Positions 32,989 to 42,252 of a DNA stretch of 64,000 nucleotides are shown here, in pieces (position 1 is the first letter of the stretch; every line of letters begins with the position of its first letter). A program made the translations under genes and the position numbers. Under the pieces are notes generated by a model that saw only the letters and a list, made by a program, of their open reading frames with translations, made no database searches and was not told the origin of the DNA. Source of the stretch: Oscillospiraceae bacterium (lineage in GTDB: Bacteria; Bacillota; Clostridia; Oscillospirales; Ruminococcaceae); contig JAJQFI010000020.1 of the NCBI GenBank assembly GCA_021201235.1, forward strand, positions 186,001 through 250,000, given 5' to 3'.

Positions 32989-35343
32989 TTAGTAAAATTC
33001 TCTTAGTATCTCAGTTACATAAGTGTAATTGTTGCCGGTCAGGGCGATGTATTCGTTGACATCGACGCCGTCGGTGACTATGCACGCAGTGGAGCTCGAA
33101 GAGAGAGCCGAAAGGGTCTTGTCAAGCTCTGTTTCCTCGTGAACACCCGAGCAGGTTGCCGGGATGTTGGTCTTCTTGTAGTAGCCGGTGGCGGTGCTTG
33201 TGCAGTTGCTTCCGGCGATAAGCCCCGTCTCGGTGCAGTATTCACGGGTTACGACCGACGAAGAGGTGTCAAATGTCGTGACCTCGCCTGCGTCGGCAAT
33301 GTCTCCGAAGATGTTCTTCCACATGACAGCCGAGCCGTAGCAGTTATCCGTATCAATCTCCTCGGGAGTGTCGTAACCAATCCAGAGACCCGTTACATAT
33401 TCAGGGGTGCAACCGATGAACCAGAGGTCGCACCAGTCCTGAGTGGTACCGGTCTTCGCGATGAGCTCGACGTTGTCAAGCTTGGCGTTGCGGGCGGTTC
33501 CTCTCGAAGAGGAAACAACGCTCTCGAGCATTCTGTTCATGACATATGCGGTCGATTCCTCAATGACCTGCTCGCCGGCATAGGCGTAGGTATAGATAGC
33601 GTCGCCGGAGCTGTCAAGGATTCGGGTTATGAACGTCGACTCGTAATACTTTCCACCGTTGCCGAAAATCTGGTATGCGGCGACCATATCCTGAAGCGTT
33701 ACGCCGTCTGTAAGCGCACCAACCGACATAGGAGACCTCGCGACGTCCGTAAGTCCGTCCTCATAGAGCACCAGTGTACTCATATGGAGCTTGTAGTACA
33801 TGAACTCGAAGCATGCGCTCGGGGTCAGAAGTTCAACAAGCTGAGCCGCACCCGTGTTGAGCGAACGTTGGAGGTTGTTCGCCACGGTGTTATATTCCTT
33901 CGACCAAGACGACGTATAGGCGCCGCTCGTCGAGTAGTTTCTGGGCCAGACGAGATAGCCGTTGTCCGAGCTCGCATCTTCAATAAGCAAAGGCACATCC
34001 AGAAGAAGCGTCGACCAGGTTACCAGATCGTTCTCGATTGCGAGCGAATACGAAGCAAGCGGCTTGATTGAAGAACCGGGCTGACGGGTAGACATGGTGG
34101 CGCGGTTCAAGCCCAAGGGGCTCTCCTTCTCGCCGATGCCTCCTACCACCGCAAGAACCTGTCCTGAGTAGTTCATGCAGATGAACGCACTCTGCGGGAT
34201 GTCCTCGTTGCCGTCCTTCGAGAAGGTGTAGAGGTCGAGATATTTTTCCTCAAGCTCAATCTGGACATCAAGGTCAACACAGCAGTAAATCTTATAGCCT
34301 CCGGAGCAGAGCTCAGTATAGGCTTCGTCCCACGTCTCATAGCCGTAGTAGCTCATGAAGTAGTCGACCGCCTGATAGATTACGGCATCGACATAGTAGG
34401 ACGAAACGTCGTCGAAGTTGTCATAAGCAGAAAGCGACGATGTGTCTACTTCTTCTGACGAAGAAGAATTATAATCCATGCTTCCGACGAGATTCAGCTC
34501 TTCGTTTATCGCCTCGTCATATTCCTCTGTCGAGATAGCGCCGTTTTCGAGCATCTGGTCGAGGATATATACACGCCTTTCGTAGTTGCTCTCGGGGAAG
34601 TTTATCGGGTCGTTATAGTACGGATTCTTTGTGATTGCGGCTATAGTCACCGATTCGGCAAGCGTGAGCTGGCTTACATCCTTGTTGAAGTAGTAGTTCG
34701 CCGCCGCCTGGACGCCGTAGATATTGTTGTTAAGAGGCACCAAGTTCAGGTATGCCTCAAGGATATCGTCTTTTGAATAATTCTTCTCAAGCTGAATCGC
34801 ACGGTAAATCTCGCGGAGTTTTCTCTGGATGCCCTCGATGCCGTCTGCATCGTCATCGCCGGTTATCTGCTTGATTGTCTGCTGGGTGATGGTCGAAGCG
34901 CCTCTTATGTCACGCTTGATGAATATCTCCACAACCGCAGTTGCGATTCCGTAGAAGTCGACGCCGTCGTGGCTGTAGAATCTTTCGTCCTCGGAATAGA
35001 CGAAGGCGTCTCTTACATACTGGGGAATCTCCTCAAGGTCAGCCCAGATACGCTTTTCGCCCTGACTTGACAAGGTGTCATAGACAACCCATTCATCGCC
35101 CGATTGGGCATAGATATAAGTGGTATAGCTCGAAGAGATGTCGTCAAGGCTTATCTCCGAGGTGTCTTCCATCAGATTCACGACAAAAACGGTTGCCGCA
35201 CATGCGACAATCATGACGGTTATAATCGCAATCATCAGGACGCACAAAATGACCGTTCCTATCATCTTAAGCAGAACTGCGAACGGCTTGGTCGCCTTCT
35301 TGAATCCTCTTTTGAATTTTTTCAGGTTGGAAGTTTTCTTCAC
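32989..35343 (-). CDS. Penicillin-binding protein 1A family, transglycosylase/transpeptidase
   Basis: A bifunctional class A PBP of 784 residues that polymerises and cross-links peptidoglycan. A basic cytoplasmic start precedes one membrane anchor (about 27-57). The GT51 domain has the catalytic glutamate in 'SEDERFYSH' (E118) and 'GASTITQQ' (148-155). The transpeptidase domain has SSIK (424-427), SLN (494-496) and KTGT (630-633), all three standard motifs. The C-terminal end after residue 690 is Ser/Thr-rich with several cysteines. It lies 19 bases upstream of the RNA methyltransferase on the same strand. Confidence 0.95.
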   Translation of the reverse strand: MKKTSNLKKFKRGFKKATKPFAVLLKMIGTVILCVLMIAIITVMIVACAATVFVVNLMEDTSEISLDDISSSYTTYIYAQSGDEWVVYDTLSSQGEKRIWADLEEIPQYVRDAFVYSEDERFYSHDGVDFYGIATAVVEIFIKRDIRGASTITQQTIKQITGDDDADGIEGIQRKLREIYRAIQLEKNYSKDDILEAYLNLVPLNNNIYGVQAAANYYFNKDVSQLTLAESVTIAAITKNPYYNDPINFPESNYERRVYILDQMLENGAISTEEYDEAINEELNLVGSMDYNSSSSEEVDTSSLSAYDNFDDVSSYYVDAVIYQAVDYFMSYYGYETWDEAYTELCSGGYKIYCCVDLDVQIELEEKYLDLYTFSKDGNEDIPQSAFICMNYSGQVLAVVGGIGEKESPLGLNRATMSTRQPGSSIKPLASYSLAIENDLVTWSTLLLDVPLLIEDASSDNGYLVWPRNYSTSGAYTSSWSKEYNTVANNLQRSLNTGAAQLVELLTPSACFEFMYYKLHMSTLVLYEDGLTDVARSPMSVGALTDGVTLQDMVAAYQIFGNGGKYYESTFITRILDSSGDAIYTYAYAGEQVIEESTAYVMNRMLESVVSSSRGTARNAKLDNVELIAKTGTTQDWCDLWFIGCTPEYVTGLWIGYDTPEEIDTDNCYGSAVMWKNIFGDIADAGEVTTFDTSSSVVTREYCTETGLIAGSNCTSTATGYYKKTNIPATCSGVHEETELDKTLSALSSSSTACIVTDGVDVNEYIALTGNNYTYVTEILREFY

Positions 35344-35485
35344 AGCACTTCTCCTCTCTTGAAACCTAACACGGGTGGTATTGTGAAGCTGTTACATGCT
35401 ATTATAGCACAAATCTCGGCGGATGTTAAGAGGGTAAGGAAATTTGTAATGGATTTTTAACCTTTTCGGGTTAGATAAAATAAGA

Positions 35486-35507
35486 GGGGTAGCACAGGGC
35501 TACCCCG
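35486..35507 (-). terminator. Terminator after the IspH-S1 fusion gene
   Basis: An 8-bp stem GGGGTAGC/GCTACCCC with a 5-base loop. On the minus strand a T-rich tail (TCTTATTTTAT) follows. Confidence 0.75.
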
Positions 35508-35573
35508 ACTAATTTTTCACAGTTTATTCTGCCACTTGAGACGGGTTTAAGGTCTCCGTCCCGACCGAATGTA

Positions 35574-37586
35574 TTATTCCTCAGTCTCAGCCTCTTCGGC
35601 TTCGTCCTCAGCGGGAGCGGTCTCCTTTGCGGGCTTGTATTCTCCCTCGGGGAGAAGAGCTCTGATGGAAAGGCTTACTCTCTTGTTAGTGATATCGCAA
35701 TCGGTAATCTTTGCCTTGACTACATCGCCGACAGCGAGGAAGTCCGCAACGTTTGCGACTCTCTGGTTGGCAATCTGGGAAATGTGGATAAGTCCGTCGA
35801 TGCCGGGGATAATCTGAGCGAATGCTCCGAATGCGGTGATGGAAACAATCTTTACTTCAACGGTCTGTCCGACGGAATAGTTCTTCTCAAAGATGACCCA
35901 AGGGTTGTCCTCGGTCTTCTTGTAGACGAGAGAAACCTTGCCGGTCTCCTTGTCGATGTCCTTGATGGTGACCTCGATGTGGTCGCCGACGGAAACAACG
36001 TCCGAAGGATGCTTGATTCTTGCCCATGTAAGATCCATTCTTCTTACGAGTCCGTCAACTCCGCCGACATCAACGAATACTCCGTAGTCGGTGATTGACT
36101 TGACTTCGCCCACAACGGTCTGTCCGACCTCTGCGGTCTCAAAGAATGCTTCTCTGCGCTGAGCTCTCTCTTCGGCGGTTACCTTTCTGATGGAACCGAC
36201 TGCTCTCTTTCCCTGCTCGTTGAGTTCGATAATCTTGAAACGAACTTCCTTCTTGAGAAGAGTGTCCATGGAATCTGCCGCTCTCACACCGGTCTGGGAT
36301 GCGGGAACGAAGACTCTCATGCCGTTGCAGGTGACGATAACGCCGCCCTTGATGATGTTGGTGACTGTGCCTGTGAGAACCTCGCCGCTCTCATAAGCCT
36401 TCTTGACGTCGTCATAGCCCTTCTGAGCATCTACCTGCTTCTTAGAAAGCATTGCAATGCCCTCTACATCGTTGAGCTTTGTGACGATTACGTCGATGGT
36501 GTCGCCGACCTTGACTACGTCCTCGGGCTTGGCGTTCGGGTCCGCCGAAAGCTCAGACAGGGGAATATATCCGGTATGCTTGGTGCCGATATCAACTATA
36601 ACTTCAGTGCTGTTGACAGCTGTAACTATGCCGCTTACTCTCTTTCCGGTATATATTTTCTTGAGGCTTTGTTCCATCGCTTCTTCGAAGTTGAACTCTT
36701 CCTCGTTTGACAAAATCTCAGTCATGTCTTTTTTTACCTCCTCAATGATATATGCCGGAGTTGATGCGCCGGCCGAAATCCCTACGGATTCCGCTGTAGA
36801 AAAATCAATGTCCTTGAGCTCTCGCGAATCTTCGATAAGAAAGCACCTCGAGTTAGCCGAGTAAATATCGTACAGCTTCTTCGTGTTTGAGCTGTTGCGT
36901 CCGCCAATAATCAGCATCGTATCACATTTGCGGGAAAGACTCTCCGCCTCCGACTGCCGTTTTTCGGTAGCCGTACAGATGGTATCGTAAACAGTGACAT
37001 CTTCGGTGGAAAATTCCGAAATCGCCCTTATACACTGATTCCACATTACTATATTATAAGTTGTTTGAGAAAGAATTGCAACACCTTTTTTTGATTTTTC
37101 ACAATTCTTTCTAAGAAGCTTAACAAGCTCAACGCAATTCGGGAAGACTTCGGCGCTTCCACCGCTCGAATAATCCGCCCAACCGAGGATTCCCTGAACT
37201 TCCGGGTGCTCCCTGTCTCCGGCTATGAGTACAAGCTCACCCTTAGCCGTTATTTCCGCCACGAGCTTATGAATCTTCGTGACGAACGGGCAGGTGGCGT
37301 CGACTATGTTTACTCCCCTGTCTTTAAGCTCGTCGAATACAGCCCTGCCGACACCGTGCGAACGGATAATAACCGTGTCGCCCTCTTTGGCTTCCGACGG
37401 CGAATTTATCACGCCGATTCCCCTCTTCTCCAAGTCCGCAACCACCGACGGGTTATGGATAAGAGGACCGAGGGTGTATATCTTCTTATCGGTCTGCTCC
37501 TTGGCAGTCTCATAAGCTATCTTAACCGCCCTGTCCACTCCGAAGCAGAAGCCGGCGGTTTTTGCAACCGTAACGCTCTTATTCAT
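35574..37586 (-). CDS. ispH: IspH - ribosomal protein S1 fusion
   Basis: A 670-residue fusion. Residues 1 to about 285 are 4-hydroxy-3-methylbut-2-enyl diphosphate reductase, the last step of the MEP isoprenoid pathway, with all three iron-sulfur cysteines (C14, C99, C204) and the active-site histidines H44, H77 and H127. From about residue 312 four S1 RNA-binding domains follow ('GIVTAVNSTEVIVDIG', 'GTVTNIIKGGVIV', 'GEVKSITDYGVFVDVG', 'VKIVSITAFGAFAQI'), then a Glu/Ala tail. This fusion is common in Clostridia. The start overlaps the stop of the Cmk-PlsC gene by 8 bases, as expected for a coupled operon. Confidence 0.95.
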   Translation of the reverse strand: MNKSVTVAKTAGFCFGVDRAVKIAYETAKEQTDKKIYTLGPLIHNPSVVADLEKRGIGVINSPSEAKEGDTVIIRSHGVGRAVFDELKDRGVNIVDATCPFVTKIHKLVAEITAKGELVLIAGDREHPEVQGILGWADYSSGGSAEVFPNCVELVKLLRKNCEKSKKGVAILSQTTYNIVMWNQCIRAISEFSTEDVTVYDTICTATEKRQSEAESLSRKCDTMLIIGGRNSSNTKKLYDIYSANSRCFLIEDSRELKDIDFSTAESVGISAGASTPAYIIEEVKKDMTEILSNEEEFNFEEAMEQSLKKIYTGKRVSGIVTAVNSTEVIVDIGTKHTGYIPLSELSADPNAKPEDVVKVGDTIDVIVTKLNDVEGIAMLSKKQVDAQKGYDDVKKAYESGEVLTGTVTNIIKGGVIVTCNGMRVFVPASQTGVRAADSMDTLLKKEVRFKIIELNEQGKRAVGSIRKVTAEERAQRREAFFETAEVGQTVVGEVKSITDYGVFVDVGGVDGLVRRMDLTWARIKHPSDVVSVGDHIEVTIKDIDKETGKVSLVYKKTEDNPWVIFEKNYSVGQTVEVKIVSITAFGAFAQIIPGIDGLIHISQIANQRVANVADFLAVGDVVKAKITDCDITNKRVSLSIRALLPEGEYKPAKETAPAEDEAEEAETEE

Positions 37587-38871
37587 CTATGAGTCCCTTG
37601 ACTTCGTTCAGGATTATGTCCCTCGAGTGCTTGAGCTCCGACGAAGTCATCGAATTGACCTTGAGTTTATAATAGGGAATCAGCCTGCCGAAGCGGACGA
37701 TGAGGTGCTTTCTTCCGAGCTTGGTTCTCTTAAGCGTTATTCCAACCGGCAGAACGTCGGCATTCGCCTCGCTTGCAACGAACACAACGCCGCTCTTGAA
37801 TGCGCCGAGCTTGCCGTCCTTCGAGCGTGTCCCCTCGGGGAAGATGGTGAGGTTATATCCTCGCTCCAAATAGCCGAGAGAGGTCTTGATTGCGCTCCTG
37901 TCGCTCGTTCCGCGCTTTACGGGAAACGCGTGAAAGATTCTGAGAACATTCGCTATCTTGATTTTGAAAACGTCATCCTTGACCATGTACGCCGAGATGT
38001 TCGGAATCTTGACGCTGACGGCGACAGGGTCCATAAGCGTATGGTGATTTGGGGCGACGATATATGAGCCGGTTTTCGGGATGTTCTCGAGCCCTTCGTG
38101 CTCGATTTTCATCGGGATTCTCAGGATTAAAAGGGCTATCCACCGGACGAGTCTGTAAAAGAAGCGATTGACGGGCGGCGCCATCTTCGGAGCCGGTCGA
38201 AGAGCGTTCATTTTCTTGTCGACAATCTTGAGCACCGCCGAGACTGCACCGTTTATGTCGAGATTTGAGGTGTCAAGTTCATAAGCATCGTCGGCTTTCT
38301 TTAAGGGTGCCGCCGCTCTGTGGGAGTCGTTATAATCCCGCTCGTTTATCTCCTTCAGAATCTCTTCGTATGAGATTTCCTGACCTTTAGCAAGATGCTC
38401 TTTCAAGCGCCTGTTGGCTCTCTCTTCTGCGGAAGCAGTTATAAAAATCTTGACCTGTGCGTTCGGGAGGATTACAGTGCCGATGTCTCTGCCGTCCATG
38501 ACGATATTGTGCTTTTCCGCCATATTTCTCTGCAAGTCGAGCAGGAATTCGCGGACCTCGGGAATTGCCGAAACGTCCGACGCCGCCATCGCTATCTCGG
38601 GGGCTCTTATCGCCTCGGAGACGTCCTCGCCGTTCAGGATGATCCTCTGTGTGCCGTCTATATACTTAAGCTCAAGCTTGATGTCCGAAAGGAGCGGGAC
38701 AACCTCGCTTGCGTCATTTGTCTTTTTTCCGAGCCTGTATGCGTAGAGCCCGATTGAGCGATAGAGGGCGCCCGTGTCGACATAGACATAACCAAGGCGC
38801 TTTGCGACCTCCTTAGCTATCGTCGACTTGCCCGCACCGCTCGGTCCGTCGAGCGCAATGCTTATTCCCAT
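37579..38871 (-). CDS. cmk: Cytidylate kinase - acyltransferase (PlsC) fusion
   Basis: A 430-residue fusion of two enzymes usually encoded by neighbouring genes. Residues 1 to about 222 are (d)CMP kinase: Walker A GPSGAGKS (9-16), 'DTGALYRS', 'MDGRDIGTV' and 'ANRRLKEH'. After a short linker with 'NALRPAPKMAPPVNRF', residues about 240-430 are a 1-acylglycerol-3-phosphate acyltransferase with NHHTLMD (the HX4D catalytic motif) and FPEGTRS. The joined protein couples nucleotide and phospholipid synthesis by location only; no direct mechanism is implied. No frameshift or stop was seen at the join. Confidence 0.93.
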   Translation of the reverse strand: MGISIALDGPSGAGKSTIAKEVAKRLGYVYVDTGALYRSIGLYAYRLGKKTNDASEVVPLLSDIKLELKYIDGTQRIILNGEDVSEAIRAPEIAMAASDVSAIPEVREFLLDLQRNMAEKHNIVMDGRDIGTVILPNAQVKIFITASAEERANRRLKEHLAKGQEISYEEILKEINERDYNDSHRAAAPLKKADDAYELDTSNLDINGAVSAVLKIVDKKMNALRPAPKMAPPVNRFFYRLVRWIALLILRIPMKIEHEGLENIPKTGSYIVAPNHHTLMDPVAVSVKIPNISAYMVKDDVFKIKIANVLRIFHAFPVKRGTSDRSAIKTSLGYLERGYNLTIFPEGTRSKDGKLGAFKSGVVFVASEANADVLPVGITLKRTKLGRKHLIVRFGRLIPYYKLKVNSMTSSELKHSRDIILNEVKGLIDE

Positions 38872-40136
38872 GTAGCTTCACCATCCTGTGTTGTATTTAA
38901 AATCGCCCGAGCCGCCGTTTCAGCGGTCGCAAACGCTATCTGCAGATTATAGCCGCCCGTCATAGCGTCGCAGTCGATAATCTCGCCCGCAAAGTAGAGC
39001 CCCGAAACGATTTTCGATTCCATCGTTTTCGGGTTGATTTCACCGGTTTTAACTCCGCCCCGGGTGACGATGCCCTCTTCAATCGGTCTCAAGCCTGTTA
39101 CCGTGAGGGTCAGATTCTTTGTGAGGCGAGCAAGCCGTTCTTTTTCTTCCCTTATAATCTGGTTGCAGGGCTTGTCCTGCGGGATTTCCGAAAGGCGAAC
39201 CATGTCCGCTCTCAGCTCCCTCGGGAAAAGCCGACCGAGCGACTCGCCAAAGAGCGTGTTCGGCGTTTCGTCGAAATCCCTCTGGATTCGCTTTGTGAGC
39301 TGTTCCATACTGAGCCCGGGCTTAAGGTCTATTACTATCTTATAATCTTGTTTATCATCAATATAGCAGGAAGCCGACAAGCTGAGCGGTCCCGCAATCC
39401 CGTATCTCTGGAAAGTCATCTCGCCGAGCTCCGTGTAAATCGGCTTTTTCCGGCTCCCGCGAAGCGGGAGTGTGTTTCCGTACAGGGATAAAGTCACATT
39501 CTTTACCGTGAAGCCCCAGAGCTCTTCGGAAAAGTGTTCTTTCGTCTCAATCGGGACTAAAGAAGCCTTCGGCTCGGAGATTGTGTGCCCCAAATCGCTT
39601 GCAAGCTTATATCCGTCGCCGGTCGAGCCGGTTTTCGGGTAGCTCTTGCCGCCGGTCGCGAGGATTACTGCATCGGCTTTGTATTCACCGTGCTCGCCCT
39701 TAACTCCCGTGACTGCGCCGTTCTCGGTGAGAATCTTAACGGCTCTGTCTTTTATGATTCTGATATCGCTTTTTTCAAGTGCCGCCGCAACGTCCGAAGC
39801 CTTGTCGCTTATGGGGAAGACTCTCCCGCCGCGCTCGGTCTTAAGCGGCACGCCGCGCGATTCAAACCACGCCATCGTGTCCTGTGGGGACAAGTTGTCA
39901 AGGGCACTGTAAAGAAACTTCGGGTTTCGCATGACGTTTTTCATGACCTGCTCGACAGCGCAGTTGTTCGTCAAGTTGCATCTGCCCTTGCCGCTGATTC
40001 GAAGCTTCCGAAGGGTTTGCCCCGTCGGCTCAAGAACGGTCGCCCGGAGTCCCATTTCCGAAAGCCTTGCGCCCGCAAACATCCCTGCCGCGCCGCCGCC
40101 GATTATGACGGCAGTATTTATACTGCTAGACGCCAC
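38862..40136 (-). CDS. NAD(P)/FAD-dependent oxidoreductase, HI0933/YhiN family
   Basis: A 424-residue flavoprotein of the HI0933 family, whose reaction is not well established. The N-terminal FAD-binding motif is 'VIIGGGAAGMFAGARL'. 'LRISGKGRCNLTNN' and the C-terminal 'GLYFAGEIIDCDAMTGGYNLQ' are family signatures. A GTG start at 40136 is preferred, because GAGG precedes it and the overlap with rpiR is only 11 bases; a longer frame to 40199 would overlap by 74 bases. It overlaps the cmk gene by 10 bases. Confidence 0.92.
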   Translation of the reverse strand: MASSSINTAVIIGGGAAGMFAGARLSEMGLRATVLEPTGQTLRKLRISGKGRCNLTNNCAVEQVMKNVMRNPKFLYSALDNLSPQDTMAWFESRGVPLKTERGGRVFPISDKASDVAAALEKSDIRIIKDRAVKILTENGAVTGVKGEHGEYKADAVILATGGKSYPKTGSTGDGYKLASDLGHTISEPKASLVPIETKEHFSEELWGFTVKNVTLSLYGNTLPLRGSRKKPIYTELGEMTFQRYGIAGPLSLSASCYIDDKQDYKIVIDLKPGLSMEQLTKRIQRDFDETPNTLFGESLGRLFPRELRADMVRLSEIPQDKPCNQIIREEKERLARLTKNLTLTVTGLRPIEEGIVTRGGVKTGEINPKTMESKIVSGLYFAGEIIDCDAMTGGYNLQIAFATAETAARAILNTTQDGEATWE

Positions 40137-41004
40137 GGTTTCCGTCCTCGCTCTTCTGGTAGACGTCGTATTCGTCCCAGATTTCCTCGAGTATCGCAAA
40201 GCTCTTCTCGACTTCCTCGTGATTTTTGAGAGAGACCGCAGCGATAAGGGCGTTAATCAGGCTCATCGGCGCAACGAGCGAATCAACAAACGAAACCATA
40301 TCCGAGCGTGCCAGAAGAACGTTTCCCGCATTCTCGGCAATCGGCGAATCGAGGCTGTCGGTGATAGCGAGGGTTTCCGCACCCTTCTTCTTGGCATAGG
40401 CAAGAGCCTGAACCGTCTGGCGTGAATACCGTGGGAAGGAAATTCCGATAAGAAGGTCGCCCTCGCCGAGGCGCATGAGCTGCTCGAAAAGCTCGGATCG
40501 GCTTCCCTGTCGAAGAGCTACGACATCGGGGCGCATAAGCTGGAAGTAGTAGCCCATGAAGGACGCCAGAGCCGCCGAGCTCCGAACACCAAGTATGTAG
40601 ATGTGTTTTGCGTTTATGATGCTGTCGACCGCAGAATTGAAGTTCTTTTCGTCGGTTTCCTCGAGGGTGCGGCGGATATGCTCGATGTCGTTTTTCAGAA
40701 CCTTGCTGAAAACGTCCTCGGGGCTGAGCCTTGATTGCTCGATTCTCTGAACCGCCGTGAGCTTGTTGCGGGCGGCTTCCCGAAGGGATTTCTGAAACTC
40801 CGGGTATCCCGAAAAGCCGAGGTCGGATGCAAATCTGACAACCGTCGATTCGCTCACTCCGACGCACTCGCCCAATTTCGCCGCAGTCAGATATTCCGCC
40901 TTGTCATAGTGGTCAAGGATATACTCGGCAATTTTTTTATGCCCCTTCGAGGCGGTTTTTTCCCTTTCCCTTATCAAATCGAAAAGGTCCGATGAAGTAT
41001 TCAA
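40126..41004 (-). CDS. MurR/RpiR family transcriptional regulator
   Basis: A 292-residue regulator with an N-terminal RpiR helix-turn-helix ('YLTAAKLGECVGVSESTVVR', about residues 38-57) and a C-terminal SIS sugar-phosphate-binding domain ('HIYILGVRSSAALASFMGYY', 'GISFPRYSRQTVQAL', 'AITDSLDSPIAENA'). Such proteins sense a phosphosugar. The ligand and targets are not visible here. It overlaps the DUF3006 gene by 4 bases and the YhiN gene by 11, so it is inside the operon. Confidence 0.93.
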   Translation of the reverse strand: MNTSSDLFDLIREREKTASKGHKKIAEYILDHYDKAEYLTAAKLGECVGVSESTVVRFASDLGFSGYPEFQKSLREAARNKLTAVQRIEQSRLSPEDVFSKVLKNDIEHIRRTLEETDEKNFNSAVDSIINAKHIYILGVRSSAALASFMGYYFQLMRPDVVALRQGSRSELFEQLMRLGEGDLLIGISFPRYSRQTVQALAYAKKKGAETLAITDSLDSPIAENAGNVLLARSDMVSFVDSLVAPMSLINALIAAVSLKNHEEVEKSFAILEEIWDEYDVYQKSEDGNRGV

Positions 41005-41237
41005 TCCTCTTCACTCCTGTGTTCGAAAAGTTTATCCTGCATTTGCTTCATTGTTTCGCGACGAACCTCCGTAAGAAGCTTATGAAGTATAAATTTGCCT
41101 TCGCTCTCGACATACTCGACAATGTCGCCCTCGCAGGCGCCCTCGGGCATGTCCGACTTGGGTCCCGTCAGACGGTATTCCTTGCCTATCTCAAGGATGA
41201 CCTTGTCCCCTTCAAATCTTTCAATGGTCATGAACAT
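41001..41237 (-). CDS. DUF3006 family protein
   Basis: A 78-residue protein with 'IERFEGDKVILEIGKEYRL' and 'EGACEGDIVEYV', the pattern of DUF3006, which is often encoded beside ComEC-like metallo-beta-lactamase hydrolases, as here (3 bases from that gene). GGAGGATAAAAT precedes the start. The function is unknown. Confidence 0.85.
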   Translation of the reverse strand: MFMTIERFEGDKVILEIGKEYRLTGPKSDMPEGACEGDIVEYVESEGKFILHKLLTEVRRETMKQMQDKLFEHRSEED

Positions 41238-41240
41238 ATT

Positions 41241-42233
41241 TTATCCTCCGCTCTCAGTCTCGATACTAAAGCCGGAGCCGGTGCAGGAAAAGATGACCGT
41301 TCCGTCGATATCGGTTCTGTAAATATTTTCGGTATAAAGCTCTAATCTATCAACAACATCCGAATTCGGATGGTTATAGCTGTTGTCGCCGCATTCTATG
41401 ACGCAATATTCCGGCGTGACGGCATCAAGGAAGGCATAGGACGACGAAGTCGAGCTTCCGTGGTGCGCGACCTTCAGCACATCGACGTCCAAGTCCACTC
41501 CGCTTTCGACAAGCTGGGTCTCAATCAGCTTCTCGATGTCTCCGGTGAACAAAAACGAACTGCTTTCATAATCAAATCTTATCACTATCGAATAGTTGTT
41601 GAGCTCGTCCTCGGAATAGTCGGGCACGATTATTCTGAGCGTCCCGCTTCCGAACGCGATGGTTTCGTCCTCGGCGGCATACAGGTGACAGCCCTTCTTC
41701 TCGATAGCCGTAAGGAGCTTTTCATAGGAGTTGGTCGTCGGGACATAATCGTCGGGAATTTCCGGCATGATAACCTCGCCGATTTCGATGTCGGAGGAGA
41801 TGACCTTGCGAAGCCCGCCGATATGGTCGGAATGAGGGTGCGTTCCCACGACATAATCAAGCCTGGTGATTCCGAGTTCGCCGAGGTATGCGACCACCGT
41901 GTCACCATAGTCCGACTCGCCGTCGTCGATGAGCATCGTGGTGCCGTCGTCGGCAACTATAAGCTCGCAGTCGCCCTGCCCGACGTTGATAAAGTACACC
42001 GTGGCACAGCTTCCGTCCGCAACCGGCGCTACGGTCTCGTCCGACGAATTTGTCGCCGAAGTCGTAACCGAGCCGCCCGAATCGGTGTCCGAAACCTGCG
42101 ACTCTACAAAGAAGTGGTCAACACCGACGTAGATTATAAACAGCGAGCACAACAGCACCAACGCCGCCGCAAGGTTTAATCTGTTCTGTTTTCTCTTTTT
42201 AGCAGACCTGCGCCTGCGATGGGTTTTGGGCAT
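41241..42233 (-). CDS. Secreted metallo-beta-lactamase-fold hydrolase, ComEC C-terminal type
   Basis: A 330-residue protein with a basic start, one membrane segment (about residues 20-38) and an extracellular MBL domain. The metal motif is 'THPHSDHIGG' (131-140); 'FLFTGDIE' and 'LKVAHHGSS' are further metal ligands. This matches the stand-alone ComEC/Rec2-like hydrolases. Those act on nucleic acids or related phosphodiesters in some cases, but the substrate here is not known. It is paired with a DUF3006 gene. Confidence 0.9.
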   Translation of the reverse strand: MPKTHRRRRSAKKRKQNRLNLAAALVLLCSLFIIYVGVDHFFVESQVSDTDSGGSVTTSATNSSDETVAPVADGSCATVYFINVGQGDCELIVADDGTTMLIDDGESDYGDTVVAYLGELGITRLDYVVGTHPHSDHIGGLRKVISSDIEIGEVIMPEIPDDYVPTTNSYEKLLTAIEKKGCHLYAAEDETIAFGSGTLRIIVPDYSEDELNNYSIVIRFDYESSSFLFTGDIEKLIETQLVESGVDLDVDVLKVAHHGSSTSSSYAFLDAVTPEYCVIECGDNSYNHPNSDVVDRLELYTENIYRTDIDGTVIFSCTGSGFSIETESGG

Positions 42234-42252
42234 CAGTACTCCCTACTAAATC

